DNA from: Saccharothrix sp.
Lineage (GTDB): Bacteria; Actinomycetota; Actinomycetes; Mycobacteriales; Pseudonocardiaceae
Direction of reading: 5' to 3'
Assembly (NCBI RefSeq): GCF_031180885.1
Contig: NZ_JAPSLK010000050.1
Location: 1-41,324 of the forward strand
Length of the DNA stretch: 41,324 bases
Part shown: piece by piece, positions 32,555 to 40,138 of the stretch
Layout: each line of letters opens with the position of its first letter
Numbering within the stretch: position 1 is the first letter of the stretch
The notes under the pieces: model-generated
What the model was told of the DNA's origin: nothing
What the model saw: the letters and a program-made list of their open reading frames with translations, nothing else
Database searches by the model: none
Translations under genes and position numbers: made by a program

Positions 32555-33535
32555 GTGAGTGTGGGACGCGCGGTCGGGTTGGTGCTGGGGGTGGCCGCCG
32601 ACGCGGTGTTCGGGGACCCCCGCAGATATCACCCGGTAGCTGGATTCGGCCGGGTCGCCGCGGCGCTCGAGCGCAAGGTCTACCGGGACCACAAGGCCGC
32701 CGGCGCGGCCTACACCGCCGCGCTCGTCGGCGGCACGGTGCTGGTCGGCGTCGCCGTGGAACGCCTCGGCAAACGGCATCCCGTCTTCCAAGCCGTGACC
32801 ACAGCGGCCGCCACGTGGGCCGTGCTCGGTGGGTCGTCACTGGCCGACGAGGGCACCGCGATGGGCCGCGAGCTGGACGGCGGCGACTTGGACGCGGCCC
32901 GCCGCCGGCTGCCCAACCTGTGCGGCCGGGAAGCGCACCGCCTGGACACCCTCGGCCTGGCCAAGGCGACCGTCGAATCCGTGGCGGAGAACACGTCCGA
33001 CGCGGTCGTCGCCCCGCTGTTCTGGGGCGCGGTCGCCGGCGTGCCGGGCCTGCTCGGCTACCGCGCGGCGAACACCCTGGACGCGATGGTCGGCCACCGC
33101 AACGACCGCTACACCCGGTTCGGCTGGGCCGCGGCCCGCCTGGACGACCTGGCCAACCTGGTGCCCTCGCGGCTCGCGGCCCTGCTCACCACGGCCGGCG
33201 CGCCGGTGGTCGGCGGGTCGGGCGGGGAGGCGTGGCGGACCTGGCGGCGGGACGCGTCGGCCCACCCCAGCCCCAACGCGGGTCAGGTGGAGGCGGCGTT
33301 CGCGGGCGCGCTGGAGATCCGGCTGGGTGGCCGCACGGTCTACTCGCACGGCGCGGAGGACCGCCCGGTGCTCGGCCACGGCCGCAACCCGGACGCGGGC
33401 CACGTGACCCGGGCGGTGGAGCTGTCCCGGGTGGTCGGGGCGGGCGCCGCCGCGGTCACCTCGGCGCTGGCGCTCCTGCTTCGTCCTCGGCGAGCATCTC
33501 GGCGACGGACTTCCGCTTCGCCTTCGGCTCGCTGA
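32555..33535 (+). CDS. cobD: adenosylcobinamide-phosphate synthase CobD/CbiB
   Basis: A 326-residue integral membrane enzyme that joins adenosylcobyric acid to aminopropanol (phosphate) in cobalamin synthesis. Family signs: DAVFGDPRRYHPVAGFGR near the N-terminus, CGREAHRLDTLGLAKATVESVAENTSDAVVAPLFWG in the middle, then GYRAANTLDAMVGHRNDRYTRFGWAAARLDDLANLVP. GTG 32555 follows a -10 box by 6 nt. Its last 80 bp overlap the convergent SURF1 gene; the C-terminal Arg/Ser tail there may be dispensable. cobC, another cobalamin-type gene, lies 4.4 kb downstream, so cobalamin genes are loosely grouped as in M. tuberculosis (Rv2231c, Rv2236c). Confidence 0.9.
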   Translation: MSVGRAVGLVLGVAADAVFGDPRRYHPVAGFGRVAAALERKVYRDHKAAGAAYTAALVGGTVLVGVAVERLGKRHPVFQAVTTAAATWAVLGGSSLADEGTAMGRELDGGDLDAARRRLPNLCGREAHRLDTLGLAKATVESVAENTSDAVVAPLFWGAVAGVPGLLGYRAANTLDAMVGHRNDRYTRFGWAAARLDDLANLVPSRLAALLTTAGAPVVGGSGGEAWRTWRRDASAHPSPNAGQVEAAFAGALEIRLGGRTVYSHGAEDRPVLGHGRNPDAGHVTRAVELSRVVGAGAAAVTSALALLLRPRRASRRRTSASPSAR

Positions 33536-34253
33536 GCGCGCCGCCCGGCCGGGCCTCGCGGACGGTGAAGTACAGCCAGCCGGCCAGGGCCATCGCGCCG
33601 AACGCGATCCACTGCAGGGCGTAGGAGAAGAACGGTCCCGCGTCCAGCTTGGGCAGCGGCAGCGCCTCTTCCAGGCCGGGCTGGCCCTCGGTGAGCTGGA
33701 AGTAGCCGGGGCGGATGTCCAGCCCCGTCGCGCGGCCCACGACGGCCGAGTTGATCGCGTAGACCTCGCGGTGGCCGTCGCGCTCGATGGCGTCCCGGTT
33801 GTCGTTCTCCCCGGCCCGCACCCAGGCGACCAGCGTCACGGTGTCCGTCGGCACGGGCTTGAGGTCCGGCACCTTGAGCCCGTTCACCGGCCGCACGTAC
33901 CCGCGGTCGACCAGCACGATCTCGCCGCTGTCCAGCTTGAACGGGGTCAGCACCTCGGAGGCCGCCTCGCCCTGCACGGTCCGCAGGCGCGCGATGGCCT
34001 GACCCTCGGGTAGGTAGCGGCCGGTCATGGTGACCCGCCGCCACTCGTTGGCCGCGTTCGGCTCGCCCAGCACCGACGCGATCGGCACCGGCTCGTCGCG
34101 GATCGACGAGGTCACGGCGTTGTTCTGGGCTTCGCGCTCGGCGTCGCGGCTGAACTGCCACGGCGCGAGCAGCGCGAAGCACGCGCCCGCGAACACCCAG
34201 ACCGCCAGCGTCAACGCGAGCCAGCCGGGCCGCAACAGGAAGCTCAACCGCAC
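33456..34253 (-). CDS. SURF1 family cytochrome oxidase assembly protein
   Basis: A 265-residue SURF1/Shy1 protein, helping haem insertion or assembly of cytochrome c oxidase. It has two membrane helices, one at the N-terminus (PGWLALTLAVWVFAGACFALLAPWQ) and one near the C-terminus (YALQWIAFGAMALAGWLYF). Between them are the family motifs RVTMTGRYLPE, VLTPFKLDSGEIVLVDRGYVRP and VVGRATGLDIRPGYFQLTE. The C-terminal ~35 residues are charged and cytoplasmic. GTG 34253 starts just before the first helix. It is the counterpart of Rv2235. It is convergent with cobD and overlaps it by 80 bp. Confidence 0.9.
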   Translation of the reverse strand: MRLSFLLRPGWLALTLAVWVFAGACFALLAPWQFSRDAEREAQNNAVTSSIRDEPVPIASVLGEPNAANEWRRVTMTGRYLPEGQAIARLRTVQGEAASEVLTPFKLDSGEIVLVDRGYVRPVNGLKVPDLKPVPTDTVTLVAWVRAGENDNRDAIERDGHREVYAINSAVVGRATGLDIRPGYFQLTEGQPGLEEALPLPKLDAGPFFSYALQWIAFGAMALAGWLYFTVREARPGGALSEPKAKRKSVAEMLAEDEAGAPAPR

Positions 34254-34269
34254 TGTTCCACGGTAAGCC

Positions 34270-34833
34270 CTAGGCCGTTGTGACCTGCACCCGGTCGAAC
34301 CGGGCGGCGAAACCGGGCCCCGTGGGCGCAGCCACCATCACCCCGGCCAGCACCGGGACCTCGGGCGGGAAGTACGCCAGGCGCAGCATCGTGGTCGGCT
34401 CGTCGTCGCCCAGGCCGTACCGGACGGTCACCGCGTCGCCCTCGCGCGCGGCGGAGATCGTGACCCGGGTGATCGGCCCGGCGGGGACGACCGACCAGTC
34501 CGAGAAGTCGCGGGTGACGACGGTGCTGATCTGGAACTCGTCGTCCACCAGCTCGACGCCCGCCTTGATCCAGTTCCGCTCGTCGACCCGCAGCGCGATG
34601 CCGGCCTGGTCGTACTGGGCGGCGTAGTCGGCGGTGAAGGCGGCCAGCAGGCAGAAGTCGCCGGTCAGCGGGACGCCGAGCACGTGGCCGGTGTCCCGGT
34701 CGTACCCGTAGTGGGTGGTGCGCCAGAAGTCCGTGTCCGGTTCGGCGGTGATGGTCAGGCCGCCCTCGTCGGACCAGGAGGCGGGCTCGTTGAGCCACTG
34801 CCAGTCGTCGCGGTCGAACGCCGAGATCCCCAT
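34270..34833 (-). CDS. DUF1349 domain protein (concanavalin-like fold)
   Basis: A 187-residue protein made of a single DUF1349 domain, related to yeast regulator-of-TY1-type lectin-like beta-sandwich proteins. Recognisable pieces are EPDTDFWRTTHYGYDRDTGHV, YDQAGIALRVDERNWIKAGVEL and ARFDRVQVTTA. There is no signal peptide, so it should be cytoplasmic. The function of the family is not known. It sits 16 bp after the SURF1 start and 7 bp before the kinase-like stop, all in one direction, so it is probably co-transcribed with both. Confidence 0.85.
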   Translation of the reverse strand: MGISAFDRDDWQWLNEPASWSDEGGLTITAEPDTDFWRTTHYGYDRDTGHVLGVPLTGDFCLLAAFTADYAAQYDQAGIALRVDERNWIKAGVELVDDEFQISTVVTRDFSDWSVVPAGPITRVTISAAREGDAVTVRYGLGDDEPTTMLRLAYFPPEVPVLAGVMVAAPTGPGFAARFDRVQVTTA

Positions 34834-34840
34834 GCGGCCA

Positions 34841-35671
34841 TCATGACAGCGCGCGGGCGGTCGCCAGGGTCCGTTGCACGTAGCTGCCGCCGAAGACCAC
34901 CACGTGGACCAGCAGCGGGAACAACTGGTGCAGTGGTACCCGGTCGCGCCACCCGTCCGCCGGCGGCGCGACCTCGTGGTAGGCGGCCAGGACGCGGTCG
35001 AGGTGGGTGCAGCCGAACAGGTCGAGCATGGCCAGGTCGCTCTCCCGGTGCCCGCCGTGGGCGGCCGGGTCGATCAGCCAGGCCCGCCCGTCGGCGGCCC
35101 AGTGGACGTTGCCGTTCCACAGGTCGCCGTGCAGCCGCGCGGGCGGCTCGTCGGGCGCTTCGACGCGGACGGCTTCGATCGTCCGGGCCTGGGCCGTGGT
35201 CAGCTCGCCCTGGTCGACGGCTTTGCGCACGTAGAAGTCGATGCGATCGGCCCTGAACCAGTCCGCCCACGTGTCGTGGGGTCGGTTGAGCATGGGCGCG
35301 AGGCCGATGGAGGCGTGCTCGGGACCGTCCGGCGGGGGCGCTCCGAACGCGGGTGCTCCGGTGGCGTGCAGGGCGGCGAGCCGGCGCCCGAACTCCTCGG
35401 CGGCTTCGGGTGAGGCCGTGCCGCGCTCGACCTGGTCCATGACCAGCCAGTGGCCGGCGAACCCGCGCACGCCCGGCACCGGCGGGCCTTCCGGTTCGGC
35501 CAGCCACTCCAGGGACTTGGCCTCGGCGAGCACGGCGTTCGGGTCGTCGTGCCGCTTGGCCACCACCAGGTCGCCGTCTTCGAGATCGACTTCGAACACC
35601 GAGTTGCCCAGGTGCCGCACGTCCAGCGCGGGCACCCCGGTCAGCTCGGCGGCGGCCTCGCCGGGAGTCAC
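34841..35671 (-). CDS. fructosamine kinase family protein
   Basis: A 276-residue kinase-fold protein of the fructosamine-3-kinase / aminoglycoside phosphotransferase superfamily. Residues: ATP-binding Lys in VVAKRHDD (K39), catalytic loop HGDLWNGN (181-188), metal Asp in LIDPAAHGGHRESDLAM (D201). The HGDLWxGN/DPAxxxGHREADLAM pair is typical of fructosamine kinases, which phosphorylate glycated lysines so that they break down. GTG 35671 is chosen because it overlaps the ptpA stop by 4 bases; GTG 35689 would add six residues. In many bacteria this family lies next to a low-molecular-weight tyrosine phosphatase, as here, which suggests joint protein repair. Confidence 0.88.
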   Translation of the reverse strand: MTPGEAAAELTGVPALDVRHLGNSVFEVDLEDGDLVVAKRHDDPNAVLAEAKSLEWLAEPEGPPVPGVRGFAGHWLVMDQVERGTASPEAAEEFGRRLAALHATGAPAFGAPPPDGPEHASIGLAPMLNRPHDTWADWFRADRIDFYVRKAVDQGELTTAQARTIEAVRVEAPDEPPARLHGDLWNGNVHWAADGRAWLIDPAAHGGHRESDLAMLDLFGCTHLDRVLAAYHEVAPPADGWRDRVPLHQLFPLLVHVVVFGGSYVQRTLATARALS

Positions 35672-36129
35672 AGGTTCTCCCGCACCCACGCCAGCAGGCC
35701 CGGCATCGCCGCTTCGACCTGCGCGATCACGAGGTCGAACCCGGCGCGGTCGCCGTAGTACGGGTCCGGGACGTCCGGCCCGTCGGCGTCCGGGTCGAAC
35801 GAGCGCAGCAGCCGGACCCGGTCGTGGTCGGGCACCATCCGCCGCAGCGCGCGGGCGTGACCGGAGTCCAGCGCCACCAGCAGGTCGGCGTCGAGGTGGT
35901 TCTCGTCGACCTGCGCGGCCGTGTGCTCGGTCGGATAACCGTTGTCCGCCAACGACTTCGCCGCCCGCGGGTCGGCCGCGTCGCCGACGTGCCAGCCGCC
36001 GGTGCCCGCGCTGGTGACCTCCACTTGATCACCCAACCCGGCCCGCCGCAGGTGCTCGCGGAATATGATCGCGGCCACGGGAGAGCGGCAGATGTTGCCG
36101 GTGCAGACAAAGGTCACCGAAAGCGTCAC
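35668..36129 (-). CDS. ptpA: low-molecular-weight protein tyrosine phosphatase
   Basis: A 153-residue phosphatase. The P-loop is CTGNICRS (C9 nucleophile, R15), the catalytic acid is in PDPYYG (D122), and the usual AGTGGWHVGD and ADNGYPTEH segments are present. GTG 36129 puts the P-loop at the normal distance from the N-terminus; the open frame allows 27 more residues, but these are Pro/Ser-rich and unlike the family. It corresponds to PtpA Rv2234 by sequence and position next to SURF1. It is the first gene of a minus-strand operon ptpA-fructosamine kinase-DUF1349-SURF1. Confidence 0.92.
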   Translation of the reverse strand: MTLSVTFVCTGNICRSPVAAIIFREHLRRAGLGDQVEVTSAGTGGWHVGDAADPRAAKSLADNGYPTEHTAAQVDENHLDADLLVALDSGHARALRRMVPDHDRVRLLRSFDPDADGPDVPDPYYGDRAGFDLVIAQVEAAMPGLLAWVRENL

Positions 36130-36231
36130 GGCAGAGGAGTCTGCCAGGTTGGGCGCTCCGGGTGAGGGTTCTGGACGCGACGGTCCAGCGCGCCCGACCA
36201 TCGGACCCACCGGCTCGTTGGGGGACTTCGG

Positions 36232-36705
36232 ATGTCAGGCGTTGTCGGCGTGGTGCTGCTGTTGTGCGCGGGAGCCGCGGTGTTGGTCGCGGTCTCGTGG
36301 TGGCAGCGGTCGTGGCCGGAGACGCCCGTGTTCGCCCGGCCCCGCCCGTCCGGCGCGGTGGAGCGCGGGTTGCGGCCCGACGCCAACGCGGGCTTCTTCA
36401 CCGATCGCGGGTTCCTGTTCCGCAAACGGCATTTCTTCGTCGCCACCGGGTGCCCGCCGACGCGAATCGCGGACTTCTCGTCACTGGATGTGCGCAGGCG
36501 TGCGCAGCCGGTGCGCATAGCCCGGGTCGGACTGCGTTCCTGGTGGTGGTTCGAGGACGCTTTCTACCGCGAATCCGCCGGTTACTCGGAGCGTGACGTG
36601 GTGGCGCTCGTGCGTGAGCAGGAGCAGCGTGAGCAGGCCAGACGCGATCGGGAGAAGCTGATCTCCGAGATCGACGCAAACCTCCGCAAACGCGATCAGG
36701 GGTAA
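36232..36705 (+). CDS. single-helix membrane protein, unknown, 157 aa
   Basis: Starts at ATG 36232 with GGGGGA 7 nt upstream. An N-terminal transmembrane helix (VVGVVLLLCAGAAVLVAVSWW) is followed by a cytoplasmic or extracytoplasmic middle with aromatic clusters (GFLFRKRHFFVATG, RSWWWFEDAFY). The C-terminus is highly charged and probably coiled-coil (VREQEQREQARRDREKLISE). I recognise no family. It is divergent from ptpA and precedes a second, much smaller membrane ORF. Confidence 0.72.
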   Translation: MSGVVGVVLLLCAGAAVLVAVSWWQRSWPETPVFARPRPSGAVERGLRPDANAGFFTDRGFLFRKRHFFVATGCPPTRIADFSSLDVRRRAQPVRIARVGLRSWWWFEDAFYRESAGYSERDVVALVREQEQREQARRDREKLISEIDANLRKRDQG

Positions 36706-36763
36706 CGTCCGCGCCTATTCGTGCGAAGTATTGCGTGTAGCGGTAAATCCTCGTGGAGAGGAC

Positions 36764-36877
36764 ATGAGCGACCCAATGAGGGACTTCGCGGCCCATGACG
36801 CACGTCCGCCGATGCGGTGGCATTGGGTGCTGTGCGTCGTACTGGTGTTGATCGCGGTCGCCGCGTCGATCATGTAG
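36764..36877 (+). CDS. 37-residue single-helix membrane peptide
   Basis: A short ORF with a strong ribosome site (GGAGAGGAC directly before ATG 36764). The peptide has a charged, His/Pro-containing N-terminus (MRDFAAHDARPP) and one hydrophobic helix (WVLCVVLVLIAVAASI) ending at Met-stop. Codon use fits the region. It sits 48 bp before the polyprenyl synthase start, with an inverted repeat beginning in its stop codon. It could be a real small membrane protein or a leader peptide; the sequence does not decide. Confidence 0.6.
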   Translation: MSDPMRDFAAHDARPPMRWHWVLCVVLVLIAVAASIM

Positions 36878-36924
36878 GTCGATCGTCTCAGCCGCCTCTC
36901 AGCAGGCCCGCGCGACGATCGACC
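36877..36924 (+). promoter_or_regulatory. 11-bp inverted repeat before polyprenyl synthase gene
   Basis: GGTCGATCGTC (36877-36887) and GACGATCGACC (36914-36924) are perfect inverted arms 26 bp apart. They fill the whole space between the stop of the 37-residue ORF and GTG 36926. It may be an operator, a terminator or an attenuator-like RNA stem that would hide the start codon region. Confidence 0.5.
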
Positions 36925-36925
36925 C

Positions 36926-37909
36926 GTGAGCACCACGACCATGCCGACCATCCCGGCGCTCGCCGACGCGCTGCCTGTGGTCGAGGACGAGATCCGGCGG
37001 CTGGCGACCTCGTCGACGCTGCCGATCGTCAACACGTTCTCCGGCCGCATCACGGCCGCCGGCGGCAAGCGCCTGCGCTCCGTGCTGATCCTGTCGGGCG
37101 CCCTGGCGATGTCCGGCGAGATCGGGCCGAAGGCGGTCACCTCGGCGGCGTGCGTCGAGTTGCTGCACGCCGGTTCCCTGGTGCACGACGACCTGATGGA
37201 CAACGCCGTCGAGCGGCGCGGCGTCCGCACGGTCAACGCCGAGTGGGGCACCGGCCCCGCCGTCCTGGTGGGTGACTTCATGCTGGCCCGCGCGAGCCAG
37301 ACCGCCCTGGAGCAGATCTCGCCGTTCGCGGCGGGCAAGCTCGCGGCGGCCGTCGCCGACCTCGTCGAGGGCCAGGTCCTGGAGGTGCTCGACCTGTTCG
37401 ACCCGCACCGGACGCCGGAGAACGCGTTGCGCTCCATCGCGCTCAAGACCGGCGCGCTGTTCCGGGTCGGCTGCGTGCTGGCCGCGCACGTGGCGGACGC
37501 GGACGAGGAAACCGCCGTGCGGATGTCGGAGTACGGGGCGCACTTCGGACTGCTGTTCCAGATCCTGGACGACCTGCTCGACCTGGCGTCCACCACCGAA
37601 CGCCTGGGCAAGCCCGCCGGCAACGACATCCGCCAGGGCGTTTACACGTTCCCGTTGCTGCGGGCGGTCACCGATGCGCAACGGGAGTTGTTGGCCGCGC
37701 GCGGCCGCGAATTGACCGATGCGGAGCTGACCGGGCTGCTGCGTGACCTGCGCACGTCCAGCCTGGTGCCGGACACGCTGGCGTACTGCACGAGCCTCGC
37801 GGCGCAGACCGTGCACGCGCTGCCGGACCTGCCGGAGTCGGACGCGCTGGGGATCCTGCGCGAGCTCCCCGGCGCCTACCTCGATTGGGCTTCCTCCCGG
37901 ATCGCGTGA
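36926..37909 (+). CDS. trans-polyprenyl diphosphate synthase
   Basis: A 327-residue isoprenyl chain-elongating enzyme condensing isopentenyl diphosphate with allylic diphosphates. Motifs: GGKRLR (46-51), first Asp-rich motif HDDLMD (D88, D89, D92), KT (174-175), second Asp-rich motif LDDLLD (D215, D216, D219) and GKPAGNDI. Small residues (Ala, Gly, Ser) occupy positions 82-84, shortly before the first motif, which usually permits longer products, so a menaquinone side-chain synthase (HepT/GrcC-like) is plausible, but chain length cannot be read safely. GTG 36926 follows an inverted repeat and has no obvious Shine-Dalgarno. Confidence 0.9.
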   Translation: MSTTTMPTIPALADALPVVEDEIRRLATSSTLPIVNTFSGRITAAGGKRLRSVLILSGALAMSGEIGPKAVTSAACVELLHAGSLVHDDLMDNAVERRGVRTVNAEWGTGPAVLVGDFMLARASQTALEQISPFAAGKLAAAVADLVEGQVLEVLDLFDPHRTPENALRSIALKTGALFRVGCVLAAHVADADEETAVRMSEYGAHFGLLFQILDDLLDLASTTERLGKPAGNDIRQGVYTFPLLRAVTDAQRELLAARGRELTDAELTGLLRDLRTSSLVPDTLAYCTSLAAQTVHALPDLPESDALGILRELPGAYLDWASSRIA

Positions 37910-37943
37910 TCCGGGGCTCGCCGGTCGGCGGTGGTGGATCGCC

Positions 37944-37949
37944 TAGACT
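37944..37949 (+). promoter_or_regulatory. -10 box TAGACT, leaderless start of cobC operon
   Basis: TAGACT ends 7 nt before ATG 37957 and no ribosome-binding sequence intervenes. It supports this start and a separate promoter for the four-gene operon that follows. Confidence 0.55.
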
Positions 37950-37956
37950 TCCGGCG

Positions 37957-39000
37957 ATGACCAGCCAGGATTCCGGCCGGGCGCTGCTGCGCCACCACGG
38001 GGACGTCGACGCGGCTCCCGGCCTTGTCGACTTCGCGGTGAACGTGCGGATGCCCGCCCCTCCGGCGTGGCTTAGGCACCGGCTCGCGGCGGTGCTCGAC
38101 GGGCTCGGTTCCTACCCGAGCGCGGCGGCGGACCGGGCCGCGCGGGAGGCCGTCGCCGCTCGGCACGGTCGCCGGCCGGACGAGGTGCTGATCCTGGCCG
38201 GCGCGGCGGAGGGGTTCGCCCTGCTGCCGTCGCTGCACCCGTCGTTGGCGGCGGTCGTGCACCCGTCGTTCACCGAGCCCGAGGTGGCGCTGCGGGACGC
38301 GGGTGTGCCGGTGCACCGGGTGCACCTGTCAGCGTCCGACGGCTACCGGTTGCGGCCCGCTTTGGTCCCCGACGACGCGGACCTGGTGGTCGTGGGCAAC
38401 CCGACCAACCCGACGTCCGTGCTGCACCCGGCCGAGGTGGTGGCGTCGCTGAGCCGGCCCGGGCGGATCGTGGTGGTGGACGAGGCGTTCGCCGACACGG
38501 TTCCCGGTGAGCCGGAGTCGTTGGCCGGGCGCGGGGACCTGCCCGGTCTGCTGGTGCTGCGCAGCCTGACCAAGACGTGGGGCCTGGCGGGCCTGCGCGC
38601 CGGGTACGTGCTGGGCGCGCCGGAACTGCTGGCGAAACTGGCGTTGCACCGTCCACAGTGGCCGGTGAGCAGCTTCGTGCTGGAGGCGGTGACGGCGTGC
38701 TGCGAGCCGTCCGCGGTGGCCGAGGCGCAAGCCCTGGCCGTGGAGTGCCAGGAGCACACCCGGCATGCCGTGGCGGCGCTGGGTGACCTGGTCGTCGTCC
38801 CGCCGGACGCGCCGTTCGTGCTGTTGCGCGTGCCCGACGGGGAGCGGGTGCGGGCGTCGTTGCGGGACAAGGGGATCGCGGTGCGGCGCGGGGACACCTT
38901 CCCCGGGCTGACCCGTGACCACCTGCGGGTCGCCGTGCGCGCGCCCGAGGAGTTCGCGTTGCTGGTGGACGCCCTGCGAGTCGTGCTGGAGGAACGGTGA
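37957..39000 (+). CDS. cobC: Rv2231c-like CobC PLP-dependent aminotransferase
   Basis: A 347-residue fold-type I PLP enzyme of the CobC / histidinol-phosphate aminotransferase group, annotated in mycobacteria for cobalamin synthesis (threonine-phosphate decarboxylase-like, making the aminopropanol phosphate linker). PLP-binding signs are NPTNPT (148-153), VVDEAFAD with the Asp and Tyr-equivalent region, and the Schiff-base Lys in SLTKTWGLAGLRAG (K206). ATG 37957 is chosen from the upstream -10 box and the family-like RHHGDVDA N-terminus. It overlaps the next gene by 4 bases. Whether it is a decarboxylase or an aminotransferase cannot be told from sequence alone. Confidence 0.85.
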   Translation: MTSQDSGRALLRHHGDVDAAPGLVDFAVNVRMPAPPAWLRHRLAAVLDGLGSYPSAAADRAAREAVAARHGRRPDEVLILAGAAEGFALLPSLHPSLAAVVHPSFTEPEVALRDAGVPVHRVHLSASDGYRLRPALVPDDADLVVVGNPTNPTSVLHPAEVVASLSRPGRIVVVDEAFADTVPGEPESLAGRGDLPGLLVLRSLTKTWGLAGLRAGYVLGAPELLAKLALHRPQWPVSSFVLEAVTACCEPSAVAEAQALAVECQEHTRHAVAALGDLVVVPPDAPFVLLRVPDGERVRASLRDKGIAVRRGDTFPGLTRDHLRVAVRAPEEFALLVDALRVVLEER

Positions 39001-40136
39001 CCACGCTCGGCGACGTCCTCGCCACCCTGGAGCGCGCCTACCCGCCGGCGACCGCCGAGTCGTGGGACGCGGTGGGCCTGGTGTGCGGTGACCGCGCGGA
39101 ACCGGTGTCCCGCGTGCTGTTCTGCGTCGACGCCGACCGGTCCACTGTGGACGAGGCGGTCGAGGTCGGCGCGCAACTGCTGGTGGCGCACCACCCGCTG
39201 CTGCTGCGCGGCGTGACCGGCGTCCCGGCCGACGACCCGAAGGGCGCGCTCGTGCACCGGCTCATCCGGTCCGGCGTCGCCCTCTACACCGCGCACACCA
39301 ACGCCGACGCGGCCAATCCCGGCGTGTCCGACGCGCTCGCGGAGGCGATCGGCCTGACCGTCACCGGCCCGTTGACCCCCAACCCCGGCCGCGAGCTGGA
39401 CGTGCTGGCCACGTACGTCCCGGTGGCCGACGCCGCGAAGGTGCTCGAAGCCCTGCACGCGGCCGGCGCGGGCACGATCGGCGACTACCGCGACACCGCG
39501 TGGAGCGTGGACGGCACCGGCCAGTTCCGCCCGGTCGACGGGGCGAACCCGGCGATCGGCAGCGTCGGCGAGTTGGAGCGGGTGGCCGAGACCCGGATCG
39601 AGATCGTGCTGGACCGCCGGCTGCGCGCCGACGTGATGCGCGCCTTGCGGGCCGCGCACCCGTATGAAGAGGTCGCGTTCAACCTGAACGAGATCCCGGC
39701 GCTGCCGTCGGACACCGGCATCGGCCGCATCGGCGTGCTGCCGGAGCCCGAGCCGCTGCGGGTGTTCGCCCAGCGCGTCGCCGACGCCCTGCCCCGGACC
39801 GAGTGGGGTGTGCGGGCGGCCGGCGACCCGGACCGGCCGATCCGGACCGTGGCCGTGTGCGGCGGCGCGGGCGACAGCTACCTGTCCGCCGCGACCCGCG
39901 CGGGCGTGGACGCCTACGTCACCTCCGACCTGCGCCATCACCCGGCGGGTGAGCACCTGGCCAAGGGCGGCCCCGCGCTGGTGGACGTGGCGCACTGGGC
40001 CGGGGAGTGGCCGTGGTGCGGGCAGGCGGCCGACGTGGTCCGGGCCGCGTTCGGCGGTACGGTCGATGTCCTCGTCTCCACCCGCCGGACCGACCCGTGG
40101 ACCGTCGGCGTGACGAGCCGAACTGGAGGGCGCTGA
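38997..40136 (+). CDS. Nif3-like dinuclear metal centre protein
   Basis: A 379-residue member of the NIF3/GTP cyclohydrolase I type 2-like family, which forms hexamers with a two-metal site. Metal-binding His are in LLVAHHPLLL (H65-H66) and YTAHTNAD, with the distal site in LVDVAHWAGEW. The middle ~110 residues hold the PII-like insert seen in long bacterial versions (LATYVPVADAAKVLEALHAAGAG to AHPYEEVAFNLNEI). It is the counterpart of Rv2230c. GTG 38997 overlaps the cobC stop. The biochemical role is not settled for the family. Confidence 0.9.
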   Translation: MTTLGDVLATLERAYPPATAESWDAVGLVCGDRAEPVSRVLFCVDADRSTVDEAVEVGAQLLVAHHPLLLRGVTGVPADDPKGALVHRLIRSGVALYTAHTNADAANPGVSDALAEAIGLTVTGPLTPNPGRELDVLATYVPVADAAKVLEALHAAGAGTIGDYRDTAWSVDGTGQFRPVDGANPAIGSVGELERVAETRIEIVLDRRLRADVMRALRAAHPYEEVAFNLNEIPALPSDTGIGRIGVLPEPEPLRVFAQRVADALPRTEWGVRAAGDPDRPIRTVAVCGGAGDSYLSAATRAGVDAYVTSDLRHHPAGEHLAKGGPALVDVAHWAGEWPWCGQAADVVRAAFGGTVDVLVSTRRTDPWTVGVTSRTGGR

Positions 40137-40138
40137 AA

